The notes beneath the pieces were generated by a model. That model made no database searches, had not been told where the DNA came from, and worked only from the letters and a program-made list of their open reading frames with translations. Both the position numbers and the translations under genes were made by a program. Shown here piece after piece: positions 1-12,165 of a stretch of 64,000 nt of DNA (its first letter is position 1; each line of letters opens with the position of its first letter). The DNA is from Forficula auricularia (Eukaryota; Arthropoda; Insecta; Dermaptera; Forficulidae): NCBI GenBank assembly GCA_024734495.1, contig JALMQS010000085.1, positions 744,001 to 808,000 on the forward strand, given 5' to 3'.

Positions 1-1450
1 TAGATTTTTAGCTACGTGTAAATTAGTTTTAGCAGAATAATAGTAAAAAATACGCATATTATATAAAATAACAAAATACAAAACTTTTCGATCACAGTTT
101 TATAATTTATTATTATACCATAAAGAGTTATTCGGAATTAAGCATCTAAAACTAAAACATTAATATAAAATTGCACCAATTTACCTTTAACTGATAAGAG
201 CGATGCTCAAGCCTGAGGTCAATCTCACCATATTCGACTTTCATCTGGAGAACTCTTGAGGAAGTCCTGCGAACAAAGAACACAAAGAGCACACATCCCC
301 AGCGTTGGCATGGCGTTCCCCCTCTTCCCATCTAAATCATTTACTAAATAAATTCAACTAATCCTATAAAGATTATAAAAAAAATCGAATAATAATTTTT
401 CTTTAATACTTAAATTTAAGAGCTAATACAGTTATAATAATAATGTTGAATTTGGTCCCACGGTGGGCGAGGCGATGAAGCTGAAAGAAAAGTCCCTAAC
501 GAAAACATTATCATCCGACATATCTAGAGCCCCCCAACCCCCCGAGGAATAAACAACAACTTCTAAATAGTACCTTGATAAATGAAGATCCATCCGTCCA
601 TTAAATATTTTCCAGTGTTGTCCAATCAATCGTTGACGAAGAAATAAAAGGGGACGCTGAAAATCCCTATTTTGATATTATAAGTGTTGAGTTTTTTTAA
701 TTATTTTTACTTTTTAAAAATATTGAAAATCAAATGACAAATAAAAAAATGAAATTTAATTTATTTGTAATAAAATTAAAAAAAAAATAATATATAAATT
801 TAATAATAATAAAAAGAAAATACTAAAGAATTTAAATCTAATCAAATTACTTAAAAATATTAATTTAAATTACAAAAGAATAGTTCAATATTTCGGAAAA
901 AAATTTTAGTCTATAGGGGGCGAGGGGTGCTGAAAGGAAAACATCCTACCTATTTGTATATTTCCTTAATTCTAACTAAACTAAAAGAGAAATAATTGGC
1001 CGAATGGTTGGTGTTTTAATTTATAGCAAAGTACACCCTGAATGTTAAGTGAAACGCCATGCGAATAGAAATGATTTATTACTCACATTGAATGCGTAGC
1101 TGATATGAGAATTAAAGTGGCCAGAAGAATCAAGTCAGAAGAGAAGTGGAAGAAATCATCGAGTCAGATGAAATATCATGAAAAATAAAAGAAACAAAGA
1201 GATATTAATTTAATGTCGATATTAATCAATAGATACTAAGTAAACTTGTTCCATTGAATATAGGTAATAATAATGATATGAAAATTTGAGGTGTATATGT
1301 CCATGCTGACAAGGTATATCCAGAGAACATTGATTTCCCATTTTCAGGACTATTGGGCTAATTATATATGAATATAAAATATTCAATAATGATTTAAGTA
1401 GATGAGTTTAGTAATGTTTTAAGAAGTCAAGTTTTACCCAAAAATAAGTG
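1..1450. other. AT-rich sequence, no gene recognised
   Basis: No coding region, RNA gene or bounded repeat could be supported. Short less AT-rich patches occur at about 190-320 and 440-640. The open frame on the minus strand at 432-629 has no recognisable motif and is not called. Confidence 0.5.
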
Positions 1451-1451
1451 A

Positions 1452-2037
1452 AAATAAGCTGAGGTGTTCTGATGTGACCATCCACTTGACTTTACCGTAC
1501 AACCTGGCCCCTAAAATTATTTATGATCATGTAAGGGGGGGAGGGTGTTAGTTTTTGCATTTTTATACTTCTAGTGTCCCAATGATTATGTATACAAAAT
1601 TTGGTTGAGTTTGCTCAAATGGCCTGGATTTTTAATTTTTAACCCCCCTCCACCTTAATTTTGGGTCGATATGCACCAAAATCTAATCAGCTCTTAATCT
1701 CAATGGACCAAAACTACTTGTGAAATTTGGTTTCGATATTCAAACTAGTTTTTGAGCTAGCTCGTCCACGAAAATTTGGTAACGGACAACCAGACAACCG
1801 GACAGACAGACTAACTAACAGACATTTTGACAAAACAATTATTATCTCAAAAAATATAATTTTCTCGATGTTCACATATTAGAGCTTTTTTGTAGAGCGA
1901 AATGCCATGACTTAGCTCAAATTTTTTAATCAAAATAGTTTAAGCATTTTTTGAGATATTTCGAAAAAAAGAAGGAAAAATAACACTTTTTTCATGCACG
2001 ATTGCAATACTTGACCATACCTTGTATGGTAAAGTAA
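1452..2037 (-). repeat. Family-A dispersed repeat, copy 1
   Basis: About 0.58 kb bounded by short inverted ends: ACTTTACCGTAC near 1491 and GTATGGTAAAGT near 2024. Internal landmarks shared with the copies at 15.2, 30.8 and 54.3 kb are poly-G/C tracts, a stretch of GACAGAC-type repeats, and phrases such as GAGCTAGCTCGTCCACGAAA. This copy is inverted relative to the other three. A non-autonomous DNA transposon is plausible, but no target duplication was identified. Confidence 0.6.
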
Positions 2038-2221
2038 TAGAAGGTTAATGAAAATCAAATAGCACACAATAGAAGAAGTGAGAAGGAAGTATATTTGTAT
2101 ATTCTTTCTACATTTCTTTACCTAATTTCGTTTGGAACTTGCCTTTTTAAAACATTACTAGACTCACATAAGATGGGGAGGAAAAATAAAAAATAATTAT
2201 AATTTATATTTAATTGACTCA

Positions 2222-2266
2222 TCAGTCTTGAAGATGGGAACGGATGTTCCCCGAAACATTGGCAGT
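2222..2266 (+). ncRNA. Decayed hammerhead-like motif
   Basis: UUGAAGA (C3 changed to U), one extra U, then a perfect 6-bp stem II (GGGAAC with GUUCCC), one C, then GAAAC. The order matches the hammerhead-like motifs elsewhere in the window, but the first core base is changed and stem I is poor. Probably an inactive relic. Confidence 0.4.
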
Positions 2267-2336
2267 ATGAAGAAATAGATTTACAAAATTTATAAAATAT
2301 TAACCATTATTTAAAAACCTTAAATTTTTATAATTT

Positions 2337-2450
2337 AAGAGTTCAAGTTATCGATAGAAATAGAATTTAAATTTTCTAAAAAAATCACAATAGGGTGTCA
2401 TATCTATTAGATCCGAGATGGAATATATTCTTTTTAATTATATGTCCTGA
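2337..2450 (+). repeat. Dispersed repeat, paired with 8845-8950
   Basis: Similar by eye to 8845-8950 (GAGTTCAAGTTATCGATAGAAATAG against GAGTTCAAATTACCGAGAGAAATAG) through the GAGATGGAATA block. A weaker version occurs near 44672. The class of element is unknown. Confidence 0.5.
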
Positions 2451-3029
2451 TGAGGCAAAAACAACCCTTCTGATATTTAATTAAAAATAATACATTTAAT
2501 CTCAGAGATTTCAAATGATTAAAAATAATATGGTTGGAAGAAAGATGAGTTTTAAAATTGAATTTTAATTGAACTTATATGTCGAGAAAATGGCCAGGAA
2601 GTATTATAATAAGCCTTTATTATTTTTTTAACTGTGTATTTTATTATTATCATTTTCTTGTCAAGAGGTTCTTTATATCAAAATTCCTATATAATAATAT
2701 TAAATTAAACTTATGTATATCTGAGCGAGATTCATGATTTGAAAGATTTATTTGTGTTAAACTTTATGTCCTTTACATGAAGTGTGTTGTCTCTGAATCG
2801 ATTAACTTTTGAAAATAGAGTGAAAAGTCATGACGTTTTATTTACGTTTTGGAATACATGAGATAAGAGTTGTTTGAATATCAAGAAACACTTGGAAAAG
2901 ATTCCTGAAAAAGAGGATTTCGATATTTCTCAATTGATGATATAACCAGAAATTTTTTTCAAAATTATTTATTTATTATTAATTTAAAGAATGAATTTTA
3001 TAAAACTTTTAATGTTATACATACATATA

Positions 3030-4231
3030 CCGGGTGAGTTTTTTTATCTTGTGACAGTCTTATAACTCAAAATCAGTGCATTATATGAAAACAAGTTTTA
3101 AATAAATGTTTATTTATGACGAGGGTGAAACTGAACTACGCTATTGTTTGTTGACCTAGAACAGGCTTTAAAGGGTATTTCGAGGACAAGTTCTGTTTTT
3201 TGAATAGAATCCTATATTTGTCATTATGTCTACTTAATCTTCAACAAAAACTGAACAACTTTCATAAAAACTATTTTTTTATACGACATCAAATAAACAA
3301 AATACATGAATCAATTAGATCTCAAAAAAATTCTTAATAATTATTTTTAACAATTATTTAACTTAATTATCAAATAATAATGATTAAATAATTAATTATT
3401 AAATAAATAATTTAATAATAATTAATAATTTCATAAATTTTCGACACTGTTCTGAGACATTCCAGAATGTATTGCAAGTCTTCTGGATGAATTCCAGTTC
3501 CAATTTCCTTATTTTGGGATGTTCCAGTTTAGCCTTTACATTTCCTCAATAAAATGAAGCTTGTGAGGATGTATTGCTATCAGGAAAACGCTCGGCATTC
3601 ATTTCAATGGCAGCCCCATAACACTTATTCACATTCACCATAAATTAAGACCATTTTAATTCTGTCTTCAACAAAAAAATCCTACATTTTTATTATGGTA
3701 ATACAATATAATCTACTGGATTGACACGAGAAATAAACTTTTTTAAACTCAAGAATTTTAAGTAGTTCTATTAAGTAGAAAATAATCTCTTAAATCTGAG
3801 TATAACGAAGTTTTAAGATCATTATCAACATTGTGACTTTTCGATTTAATGATTATTTATTTAATAATTAATTATTTAATCATTATTATTTGATAATTAA
3901 GTAAAATAATTGATGAAAATAATTATTAAGATTTTTTGAGATATAATTGATTCATGTATTTTGTTTATTTGATGTCGTATAAAAAAATAGTTCTTATGAA
4001 AGTTGCTAAGTTTTTTTTCTAAATTAAGTAGTCGTATAGAAAAATATAGAGTTCCATTTAAAAAACAGAACTTGACATTGAAATACCCTTGAAAGCTTGT
4101 TCTACGTCAACAAACAATAGTGTAGTTTAGTTTCCCCCTCGATAAAAACAAACTTTTATTTGAAACTTTTTTCCATTTAATCCACTGTTTTTGAATTATA
4201 AGACTGTCTCAAGATAAAAAAACTCACCCAG
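3030..4231. mobile_element. 1.2-kb foldback element with TA flanks (Tc1/mariner-like MITE)
   Basis: Two arms of about 400 bp (about 3030-3430 and 3840-4231) are near inverted copies around a loop of about 410 bp. The ends read C(C/T)GGGTGAGTTTTTTTATCTT and both are flanked by TA (3028-3029 and 4232-4233), the target duplication of the Tc1/mariner group. The arms share GACAGTCTTATAA, the TTTGTTGAC region and an ATTATTTAATAATTA-rich inner end. No transposase is encoded, so it is non-autonomous. Confidence 0.75.
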
Positions 4232-5025
4232 TAGATAAATAAATGTTAAGTGGAAATTATTCAACTATTTATAATACTATTTGTGTCGTTATTTATTTAT
4301 TTGTTTAATATTTTAACTAATTTTTTAATTTTTTCATGGGAGGTTCGACTCGAAAGAAACTTTGAGATTATTTTCAGTCAATGTTCTCCTGACGATGAGT
4401 TAAGAGCTCGAAATATATAGAGTAAACTAAAAAAAAATCTTTGTATTTTAATTTTTCTCCTTGTGAAACACCACCAACTCCAACCTAATTTAATTTTGAG
4501 ATTATTATTTTTATGGTATTCTAAGCTTTTAAAATAGAATAAATGGGAAGTGAAAGTGATTAAATAATTACCTCGTAGGTCGAAATAAAGCACCCCTTCG
4601 CAGTTAAGACCGATGATAGGGAGAAAAAATAGTTGGACATCGTCACTTGGCTAAAAAGAACAAAAAATATTAGTAAAGAAAAAAATAATAATAAAGCTTT
4701 ATTATTTCACATGCTTAATTTAAGTTTTATTTCAAACGGGAATCATTTGTATAAAATTTGTCATAATTTGTTAAATTTACGGGGAAATAAAATTTTACAA
4801 ATTCGTCTTAAATCCACTAGTAACATTTATATGGTGGGATGTACATTTAATACTTATGTTTCAATCAAACTTTCGCTTACTTTATGTAAAATATTCTGAG
4901 TTAAAAATCAAATTCAAGTTAAAATCTTCTAGTTAAAATCACTCGAAAATTTTGAATAATACTTCTTAAGATAATGAAATTTATTGATAAAAAATGTTGA
5001 TCTATAAACTATATTATACCTATTA

Positions 5026-5127
5026 TGAACTTTAACAAGTTAACTTCAAGGATAACAATCTTTTTCGACTGATCTTAAACATTATTTTTATTTTTCAAAA
5101 ATAGAATTGCAATGAGATAATTATTCC
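5026..5127 (+). repeat. Dispersed repeat, paired with 8341-8440
   Basis: Shares TTCAAGGATAACAATCTTTTT and AGAATTGCAATGAGATAATT-type blocks with 8341-8440 in the same orientation. Diverged copies of an unknown repeat. Confidence 0.55.
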
Positions 5128-5283
5128 TAATTTGAAAATAAAAGATAAATACTGATGTAGGCGAGTTAAGATTTTTATAGAAAATCACCAGTAAACGCAA
5201 ATGATTTTAATTAAGACGATTTATTCTTTGAGAAAAACAGTTTTACGTGTTCTATTTGTTAGATTAGTTACACCTCTAAGGGG

Positions 5284-5406
5284 CCCTTAGTAGCACAATG
5301 TTTCGAACTATACCTATAGTATATATATAAATTCTATATAGATTTCGAGAATTTATATAGGCTCTATATAGTTACTATATAGTTTGAAACATTGGGCTAC
5401 TAGGGG
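5284..5406. mobile_element. Short palindromic MITE
   Basis: About 120 bp with inverted ends: CCCTTAGTAGCACAATGTTTC on the left, the complement of GAAACATTGGGCTACTAGGG on the right. The centre is made of TATATAG-type repeats. One end of the same family recurs at 34519-34562. No coding capacity. Confidence 0.65.
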
Positions 5407-5409
5407 AAA

Positions 5410-7910
5410 GTCAAGTACCCAGACTGCATTTTTGGCAGACGGGTTCAATTTTCGAAGGGGTGAATACAACTCTCCGGATATAATAAAAATTATCGATAAT
5501 ACTTTTTTTATTTAGAAGTTGACTACCCTTGATTTTCTAATGAAATATTTGAAGTCAACTTATTCGCTCATTATACAAAGAGGATTAATATAATTTTTTT
5601 GATTAGTTATGTCTCATTTTCAAAATTTTTGAAGCTTTTTTTAATTATTTGAAATTATTATAAAAGCCAAATTTAAATAATTTTGTACGAGGAAGGGTTT
5701 AAGAACACTAAAAAGCTTCAATAAAAAAACTTAGCAAGTGGTAAAAAAAATTATTTGAATTAATTTTGGATGGGCTCACCCCCGAAATTCAAAACTCAAT
5801 TTTGTTTTATTTCTTTTTTTGTGAAACCTACCTCGCATCTTGCTCAAGTTTTATTATGAATTAATTTTGATTATTTACCCAAATTAGTATATAAATTTTA
5901 GAAGAGTTACTTAGGACTCTTAAAGAACAATCATTTGAGTCATATGTAGATATAATATGTTATTTTATTCAGGCGTTAAATATTATTTGAAATTTTCATT
6001 TCTTAATTGCTAGTGATAGATATTGGGTCAAATAAACTTTATATAAATTATACGAATGTTTAAATTTAATTTATTTTGCTAATATTTAAATTTTGGGAAT
6101 TTGAAATCTTTTGTGATTTCAATAGAAACAAGGAAATAAAACAATATTTTCTTGTTAAAATTCCATGGACGAAATTCCGCTTAAATTTATTAGAAATCAA
6201 ATAAAAAACAATTCTTTAAGGCTTATTATTTTATCAAGAAATAAAGTAAAAAGAAATGCAATGAGTGCGCTTTAATAATAATTGCATTCTATGTAAATAT
6301 TTTATTTTTTATATCGATAAAAGTCGAGAGAAATTCTACGAAAATTAGCATGGTCAAAAAAGAGATAATTATAATCAAATAAATATTCTTGGGTGCGTCT
6401 TTTTGATAACTTCATAAAATAAAACTCTCTTAAACATATATTAACAGTAGATTGAATTTATTATATAATGAATTAAAATAAAACATTTAATAAATGAACA
6501 GTTATTATTCTTTAGAATATTAATATTGTTTCATTATACATATATCCTTATATTATTTTCTGACCTTAGTGGGGCAAAAATTTCTTTAAGAAAAAAAATA
6601 ATTTTTTTTAAGATTTACAGCTATGTTAGTGAAAATATATTAAAATACAATAGCTACAATTTAAAAGATATTTTATATTAGATTTTAGTTGATTCTGGAC
6701 ATCTACCTGATATAAGTTTAAAGCATATATGTTGAATTTTACCTATTCAATTGAAATATTTTGTTACAAATATTAATGATTTGACTATAATAATTCCAGA
6801 GTACTATTTCAAAGTTTAAATTATCAAATATATGCAATTTTTTCTTTATTCACTTGTGAGTGTTAAAATCAAAAAATATTTACAAAATTACTCAAAGATA
6901 GAATCAATTAGAAAAAGGAAATTGAATTAATTATTTATTAAGTCTATAATTACGTGAATTTTTCGTTATCATTATCATCAAATGAAAAATTTGACTCACC
7001 GGTGGAGGTGAAGAAAGACACCCCTCGTAACACTGACTCGCGGTTAAAAAAGTATCAATCGGGGACTGTGGTCTACGCTAGAAAAAATAAAAAGACTACA
7101 TATTTAATATAAAAAAAAAAAAAATCAAGAATTGATTTGGATTATATTCCTTTAATTTAGACAAAATTAAATTAAAATAAAATACTTGACTAGAATTAGG
7201 ATTATCTCACGTAAGGGGCACTCGTCTCTTAAAGCTTATAAAGAAATTTTACTTATATTCTAAAATTACAATTAATTAAATCATTTAAATTTAAGATTTT
7301 TTATCATCATGGTTGTCTTAAGCTCCTAAATATACTTTTGTTGTTACAAATAAAAAAAATTTGTAATATTGAATTGTTAACAAATTGTAGATTTAAAATA
7401 AATTTGTTTAGGATGATGACATGTGTAAGGGTTCAAAACGTCTCTATATGACAATATATATATATATCTAATTTATAACCGGTTGTTATGTTTTAACCAA
7501 AAGAAAGGATAATAGCCATTTCAAAAGAATAAAAAAATCCCCAAATAGTTCCTGAAAAATAAATTTGAAAACAAATTTCAAATCCACTCTTATAATTTTT
7601 GTAGTTTTAATGTTGAATAAGAATACCATTGTCTTAGGGTAAAATAGATGGGGAATTAAATAATTATTCGGCATATTGGAAAAAAAGATTTAATTTTTAT
7701 TAATTGAAATTATTCATTTGTGTTAAATATTTATAAGATGTTGGAAACTAATCGATTAACAGGTGTCTAGACACCTTGGTGGTGAAAAAGACGGCTTTTT
7801 TGGGTAAATTACAAAAATAATTACATCCTCTAATCGAGGATGAAAACAGACATAAAATGAAAATAATTTGAATGTATAATTTACCTTAATCAGTTTAATA
7901 AAGAAGAATT
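5410..7910. other. AT-rich sequence, no gene recognised
   Basis: Almost entirely A/T. The only items noted are a mildly less AT-rich patch at about 6995-7080 and, at about 7412-7465, a block (GATGATGACATGTG ... TCTATATGACAATA) related to the hammerhead-like locus at 9450-9496. Confidence 0.45.
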
Positions 7911-7914
7911 TCAC

Positions 7915-8040
7915 GGAGGTATTGAAAGTTGGTGGCTTATTGCGTGAGCGCCCGAGCGCTAATAAAGAGATAATGGTCTGCAGTGTGGCGAGAGGCCGGG
8001 TGGGGGGACGGCTCTGGCCGGCTGGAGGGGGACATGGATA
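7915..8040. other. Isolated G+C-rich island
   Basis: A sharp local rise in G+C inside AT-rich DNA, with GAGCGCCCGAGCGCTAATAA near 7946 and G-rich tracts near 8000-8035. It contains several CpG dinucleotides and no long open frame. It could be a regulatory element, a first-exon/promoter region or an old insertion. Confidence 0.35.
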
Positions 8041-8340
8041 TCCAAAAAAGCTATAATTTGCTAATATTATTCAATTCTCATCTAATACAATAAATCTGTA
8101 GCCAGGGGGAATACAGTGGGGTTTCAATTTCTTCTTCAATTGGTTCGGAATTTTGAAATTTAAAAAACATTTAGAATTTAGACGAGTTTTTTTTTAATTA
8201 AAAAAAAGATTATTTTTCAAAATTAGTTTTAAAGGCTCTCTGAATAGTATTTTAATTTTAAGTTTAATTGAAGATTAGTAGGGATGAGGACAAAAAATAT
8301 TTTTTTTTTTTCAAAAAATTTGAAAAATACAACTTCTTTA

Positions 8341-8440
8341 TGAACTTTTATTAGTTAATTTCAAGGATAACAATCTTTTTTGAGGGATGTCAAACATTAA
8401 TTTTTTTTTCAAAAATGGAATTGCAATGGGATAATTGTTC
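8341..8440 (+). repeat. Dispersed repeat, partner of 5026-5127
   Basis: Second copy of the repeat described at 5026-5127, same orientation, diverged by substitutions and small indels. Confidence 0.55.
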
Positions 8441-8844
8441 AAAATAAAAAATAATAAATAAATAAAAATAAAAAAAAATTAATCACACTTGAAAGTTTCC
8501 TAGCTTTATTTTGACTTCGAAAAAAATAATTTTAAATTGGTAGGCTGGCTAGCATTATTATATACGATATCAAATTACCGAGAGATTTAAATTTTTAAAA
8601 ACATTTTCTTTTTTTTTAAATAATAAAAGTTTTAAATAATAATAAAATAAATAATAATTTAATTAATAAATAAATTTAATAATAAAAGTTAAAAACATTT
8701 GAAGGTTTCTTCAATCTATTTTGACTTTATCATCAATTTACATTATTCGGCACATCAATGCGATGACTGGATTAGATTTCCAGATATCTACCTTTATAAT
8801 TCAGGGAAGTTTTTGTTGAGTTTTACAGAAATCTAGCTTTATTC

Positions 8845-8950
8845 AAGAGTTCAAATTACCGAGAGAAATAGACTTTAAATTTCTAAATAAATCACAAAAG
8901 GTTTTCATCTATTAAATCTGAGATGGAATAAGTAGATTGTTTTTAATTAT
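8845..8950 (+). repeat. Dispersed repeat, partner of 2337-2450
   Basis: Second copy of the repeat described at 2337-2450. CAAATTACCGAGAGA also occurs nearby at about 8570, so the family may have more fragments here. Confidence 0.5.
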
Positions 8951-9449
8951 AATATTTCAAAAAGGATTTATCTTCTTTGAAATCGAAACCGATTACCAAA
9001 ATTAGCTACCACGCCGAACCAATTGACTAACCTGTGAGCTGAACTCTTCTGACATCTCTAGTTTTAGATCTTACGAGTCAAAAATGCACAAAATTTAATT
9101 ATTATTCAAAATAACTAAAATTAAAAGAAATCTTATAGTTTGTTATATTTAAATTTATTATTAGGACAGCTCTCATTGGTGAGCCTACCTAAACTTGAAA
9201 ACATTTTTAATTTACTTACTTAGTCCTAAGCTTTTTCTACCGTTAGGTGTAAGAATTTTTTTTATGTTTGAAGTTTTAAATGTCATGATGAATCTCTTTA
9301 ATAAATTAAATTCGTTATTCCATAAATGATAGCCATTAGACAAAGAACTATAAAAGTAATTGGATATATATTATATATTATACTTTGATAGCTGGTAGAA
9401 TAAATTGTTTTTTGTAAAGTTGTTTTGGGGTTGTTGTGTAAAGATTGTC

Positions 9450-9496
9450 TGTGAGACTGATGACATGGCACATGGTTGTCGAAACCTCTCTCAATG
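9450..9496 (+). ncRNA. Hammerhead-like motif, degenerate
   Basis: GAGA-CUGAUGA at 9457-9463, a possible ACA/UGU-closed stem, GAAAC at 9481-9485, then CUCUCUC. The four bases before the core (GAGA) can pair with UCUC after it. The GUC cleavage triplet of the better copies is absent. Confidence 0.4.
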
Positions 9497-9829
9497 ACAA
9501 TAAAGAATATTAAAAAAAATGATATTATCAAGTATAATTGATTACCCGCACCTATATATCATATAGAGAAATTTACCACTCAAAATTCTGACCATTAAAA
9601 AATACAAATAATTATTGTTCATAATAATGTATTTTTATTTCTAAAATTTTGACTTTGCCAAACTTTTTCATTAATAATTTTAATTTATTAAATAAAAGAT
9701 TTATGAAATTTAAAATAATACAATTCTAGCTGTTGATTAAGTCGGAATAGATTGCAAAAACGTTCAATTCTAATTATTTTTTTTTTTAATATTTTATCCA
9801 CAACTTCATGAATTTTCAATAATATTTAA

Positions 9830-10225
9830 GAATAATTTGAAAGTTTATAATAGGAAAATAAGGACATGTTTTTATGTGTGACTTTTTTATTTATCAACCA
9901 AAGACTTTGCCTACTTCTTCAGGGCTTCAAATAGTCATTCCACACATTCGTATAAATTTTCTTCTTAACTTCGTTACAATTGAAGACCATTAGAAACACA
10001 AATTTCAAAAAATATTTGGTACATTCATATATACAATTTTTCTTTCTTTTCTTTTTATATTAACAATTACATTAGATATAAAACAGAAATAACATAAATA
10101 GAATGAGGCAAAACCTTTTTAAAAAACAGAATAGAATCTTTTTTCTTTTGATCATTACATAAAGAAATCTCAAATTTAAACTTAAAACTTGTCCTTATTT
10201 TTTTCCTATTATAAACTTTCAAATT
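9830..10225. repeat. Inverted-repeat element with a decayed hammerhead-like core
   Basis: Outer arms of about 50 bp (9830-9885 and 10177-10225) are inverted copies containing AATTTGAAAGTTTATAATAGG. On the minus strand, CUGAAGA (complement of 9916-9922) follows GAAGCC, but the downstream GAAA is lost. A fragmentary member of the foldback group. Confidence 0.5.
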
Positions 10226-10453
10226 AATACAAATTATGGTCGGAAATGATAATAGTAATTTAAGAATAATGGGGACAAATCATTGTATATTAATTTTAAA
10301 TTAAGAAGAACCGAAAATTGTATCAATAATTTTATTAGATATGCTTATTTCCGTAAAGCCAGGTGGCATGTCTAAAAAATATGCACGTAACCAATAGGGG
10401 TTTTATTTGTAAATATATTTCATTTTGCCAAAAATTCATTCATTCACTGTTTT

Positions 10454-10459
10454 TGCATG
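10454..10459 (+). promoter_or_regulatory. UGCAUG (Rbfox-type) motif upstream of microexon
   Basis: TGCATG, 65 bases upstream of the exon at 10525. UGCAUG is the established binding site of Rbfox splicing regulators. Its role here is inferred from its pairing with the site at 10607. Confidence 0.35.
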
Positions 10460-10524
10460 TTTTTATCCATTTTATAATTTTTTCATTTTTTTTTTCACCT
10501 TTGCTTGTTTTTGTTTTTCTTTAG

Positions 10525-10566
10525 ATTTTCTAGCAGCTGAAGCAGCAGCCAATGAATTATCATCAG
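10525..10566 (+). CDS. Candidate 42-nt alternative microexon (phase 1 to 1)
   Basis: A long pyrimidine-rich tract ending in TTTCTTTAG lies directly before 10525, and CAG|GTGGGT follows 10566. The enclosed 42 bases keep frame. Read with one incoming G, they encode DFLAAEAAANELSS plus one base of the next codon. The flanking introns carry UGCAUG on both sides (10454 and 10607), typical of a neural alternative exon. The other candidate exons at 13503, 13701 and 16632 begin in the same phase, so they could be spliced to it. No domain is present because the segment is too short, and the host gene is not recognised. The wobble positions and lower A+T than the surroundings look coding. Chance splice-like sequences remain possible. 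Confidence 0.45.
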
Positions 10567-10606
10567 GTGGGTGTTTGTTTTTTCTTTTTTGTAATTAATT
10601 TGCTAT

Positions 10607-10612
10607 TGCATG
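10607..10612 (+). promoter_or_regulatory. UGCAUG (Rbfox-type) motif downstream of microexon
   Basis: TGCATG 40 bases into the intron after the 42-nt exon. A downstream UGCAUG is the position known to promote exon inclusion by Rbfox proteins. Function here is inference. Confidence 0.4.
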
Positions 10613-11107
10613 CTTTGCTTTTTTCACCTTACGCCTTATTTGTTGCTCAATTAACAGGATATCAAATTACAAATAAAAAAATGGGCGCTTGTAAAAAGCT
10701 AATAAATTCAATCACTAAAATGTAAATATAAAGAAATCGAAACAAATCTCAAAGGATTTATACTAAATTAGAGTATTCACTCTTTTATGATTATTTCTAT
10801 GCCAAAGGAAAAGCCCAAAATTAATTAAATAATTTTTAACTTCATAAGTTAGTCAAATACCATTAGTTCCTAGTATTCTTCTTTTAATCCCAGAGGATAT
10901 AAGAAACACTGGGATTCGCACGGCTGTAATAACAAAAAAAAAATAGCTCTTTAAGAAGTTAAAATTTGGTGATAAATTGATTTTTATAAAGAAGTTTCAG
11001 TTATATTTAGAATAAGTAAAAATCACTGTTATACTTTTACTTAAAAGTAAATGGTAATAAAATGTAAAAATGAATTAAACTAATTCAATTGAAAAGGTTT
11101 TTGTTTT

Positions 11108-11500
11108 GCCGAGAGTAGAAGAGTTGTTGATTCATAAAGAGAAACAAAGAGGTTGTCCTCTGCTTGATGCAAATAAAAGTACACACATATATATTGGAAT
11201 TATATATCTGTATATATATTATTTGATTGTTTGAGACTATTTTTTCGAAGACTTGGCCTTCATCATCAGTCTTTTTTAATTATGTATATTAATTTTTCAT
11301 GGGGTCAATATCGTATGGATATTGAAAATTTTCGATCTTTACTTAGCTAGGAGCCAGTTAAAATTTGATGAAGGCCAACTCTTCGAAACTATAATCTCAA
11401 ACAAATAAATAATATATATACAGATATATAATTTCGATATATATGTGTGTATGTTTATTTGCATCAAGCAGAGGATAACCTCTTTGTTTCTAATTATTAA
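11108..11500. mobile_element. Foldback element with two hammerhead-like cores
   Basis: Starts with the family end GCCGAGAGTAGAAGAGTTG. Inverted arms of about 130 bp (11138-11275 and 11371-11500) share CAAAGAGGTTGTCCTCTGCT and AAATAAT(A)TATATACAGATATA. Each arm holds one hammerhead-like core facing inward to the loop. No coding capacity. Confidence 0.65.
11232..11273 (-). ncRNA. Hammerhead-like motif, left arm
   Basis: On the minus strand: GA-CUGAUGA-U, stem II GAAG...CUUC, GAAA, an A/U-rich segment and GUC-UC. The sister arm (11363-11400, + strand) has UUGAUGA, so this is the better core, although the stem III segment has decayed from ACUAUAGU. Confidence 0.5.
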
Positions 11501-12165
11501 AGAATTCAATTTAAGCTCATCTCGAATAGCAAATTGAAATCGTAACTTGAAAACTAAATTTAATTAATATTTATTATGTTCATTGTTATTCTCAAAATTT
11601 ATGTGACATGCCTTTGACAGGCTTATTTTGCAACCTTTTGTCTAACTTTAAGGATTATTCAAACCCAAAGCCTCGAAACTATTACATAAACACTCGTTGT
11701 AAGAACCCTTACATTTGTTGAGTTACTCTTTAAAATTTCAATTAATTAAATTGAAACCTTCAAACATATTTCAGTCATAAAAATGAAATTCAAAAAAAGT
11801 AAAGATAATTGAAATCCTAAATAATAACTCAATAAATGCAAGACTTCTATTAGGTATTGCTTAGTCTGATTAATCGTTAAAGTGAGTCGAAAGGTTACAA
11901 TATATCACAGAACAAACATTCGAGAAAAAGTATTCTTAAATTGAGAGAAAATCATTTAAAGCAAAATGGAACCGATTAACCAAATATTGGATGATCGGGG
12001 TTGATGTTGAGGTCAATTCGAAAATAAACGAATTATCTGTTAACCTTACAACCAATTTCTGATCTTTTAACAGGTCGCTAAAATTCAGATAAATTATAAG
12101 ATAAAAATGTTATTTTAAAATTTTTTAGATTTCAAAAATCCAAAAAACAACTAAAAAAATGGATA

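Noticed and set aside
200..310. Possible small exon on the minus strand (TTCGCAG ... GTGAGA)
   Set aside because: Contains stops in the frames examined and has no partner exon; splice-like signals alone are too weak.
432..629. 65-codon minus-strand frame in a mildly GC-rich patch
   Set aside because: No domain, no splice or promoter support, and low-complexity GW and FSFSF runs.
4633..4899. 88-codon open frame starting at a non-ATG codon
   Set aside because: N/K/I/L-rich composition expected from AT-rich DNA; no motif.
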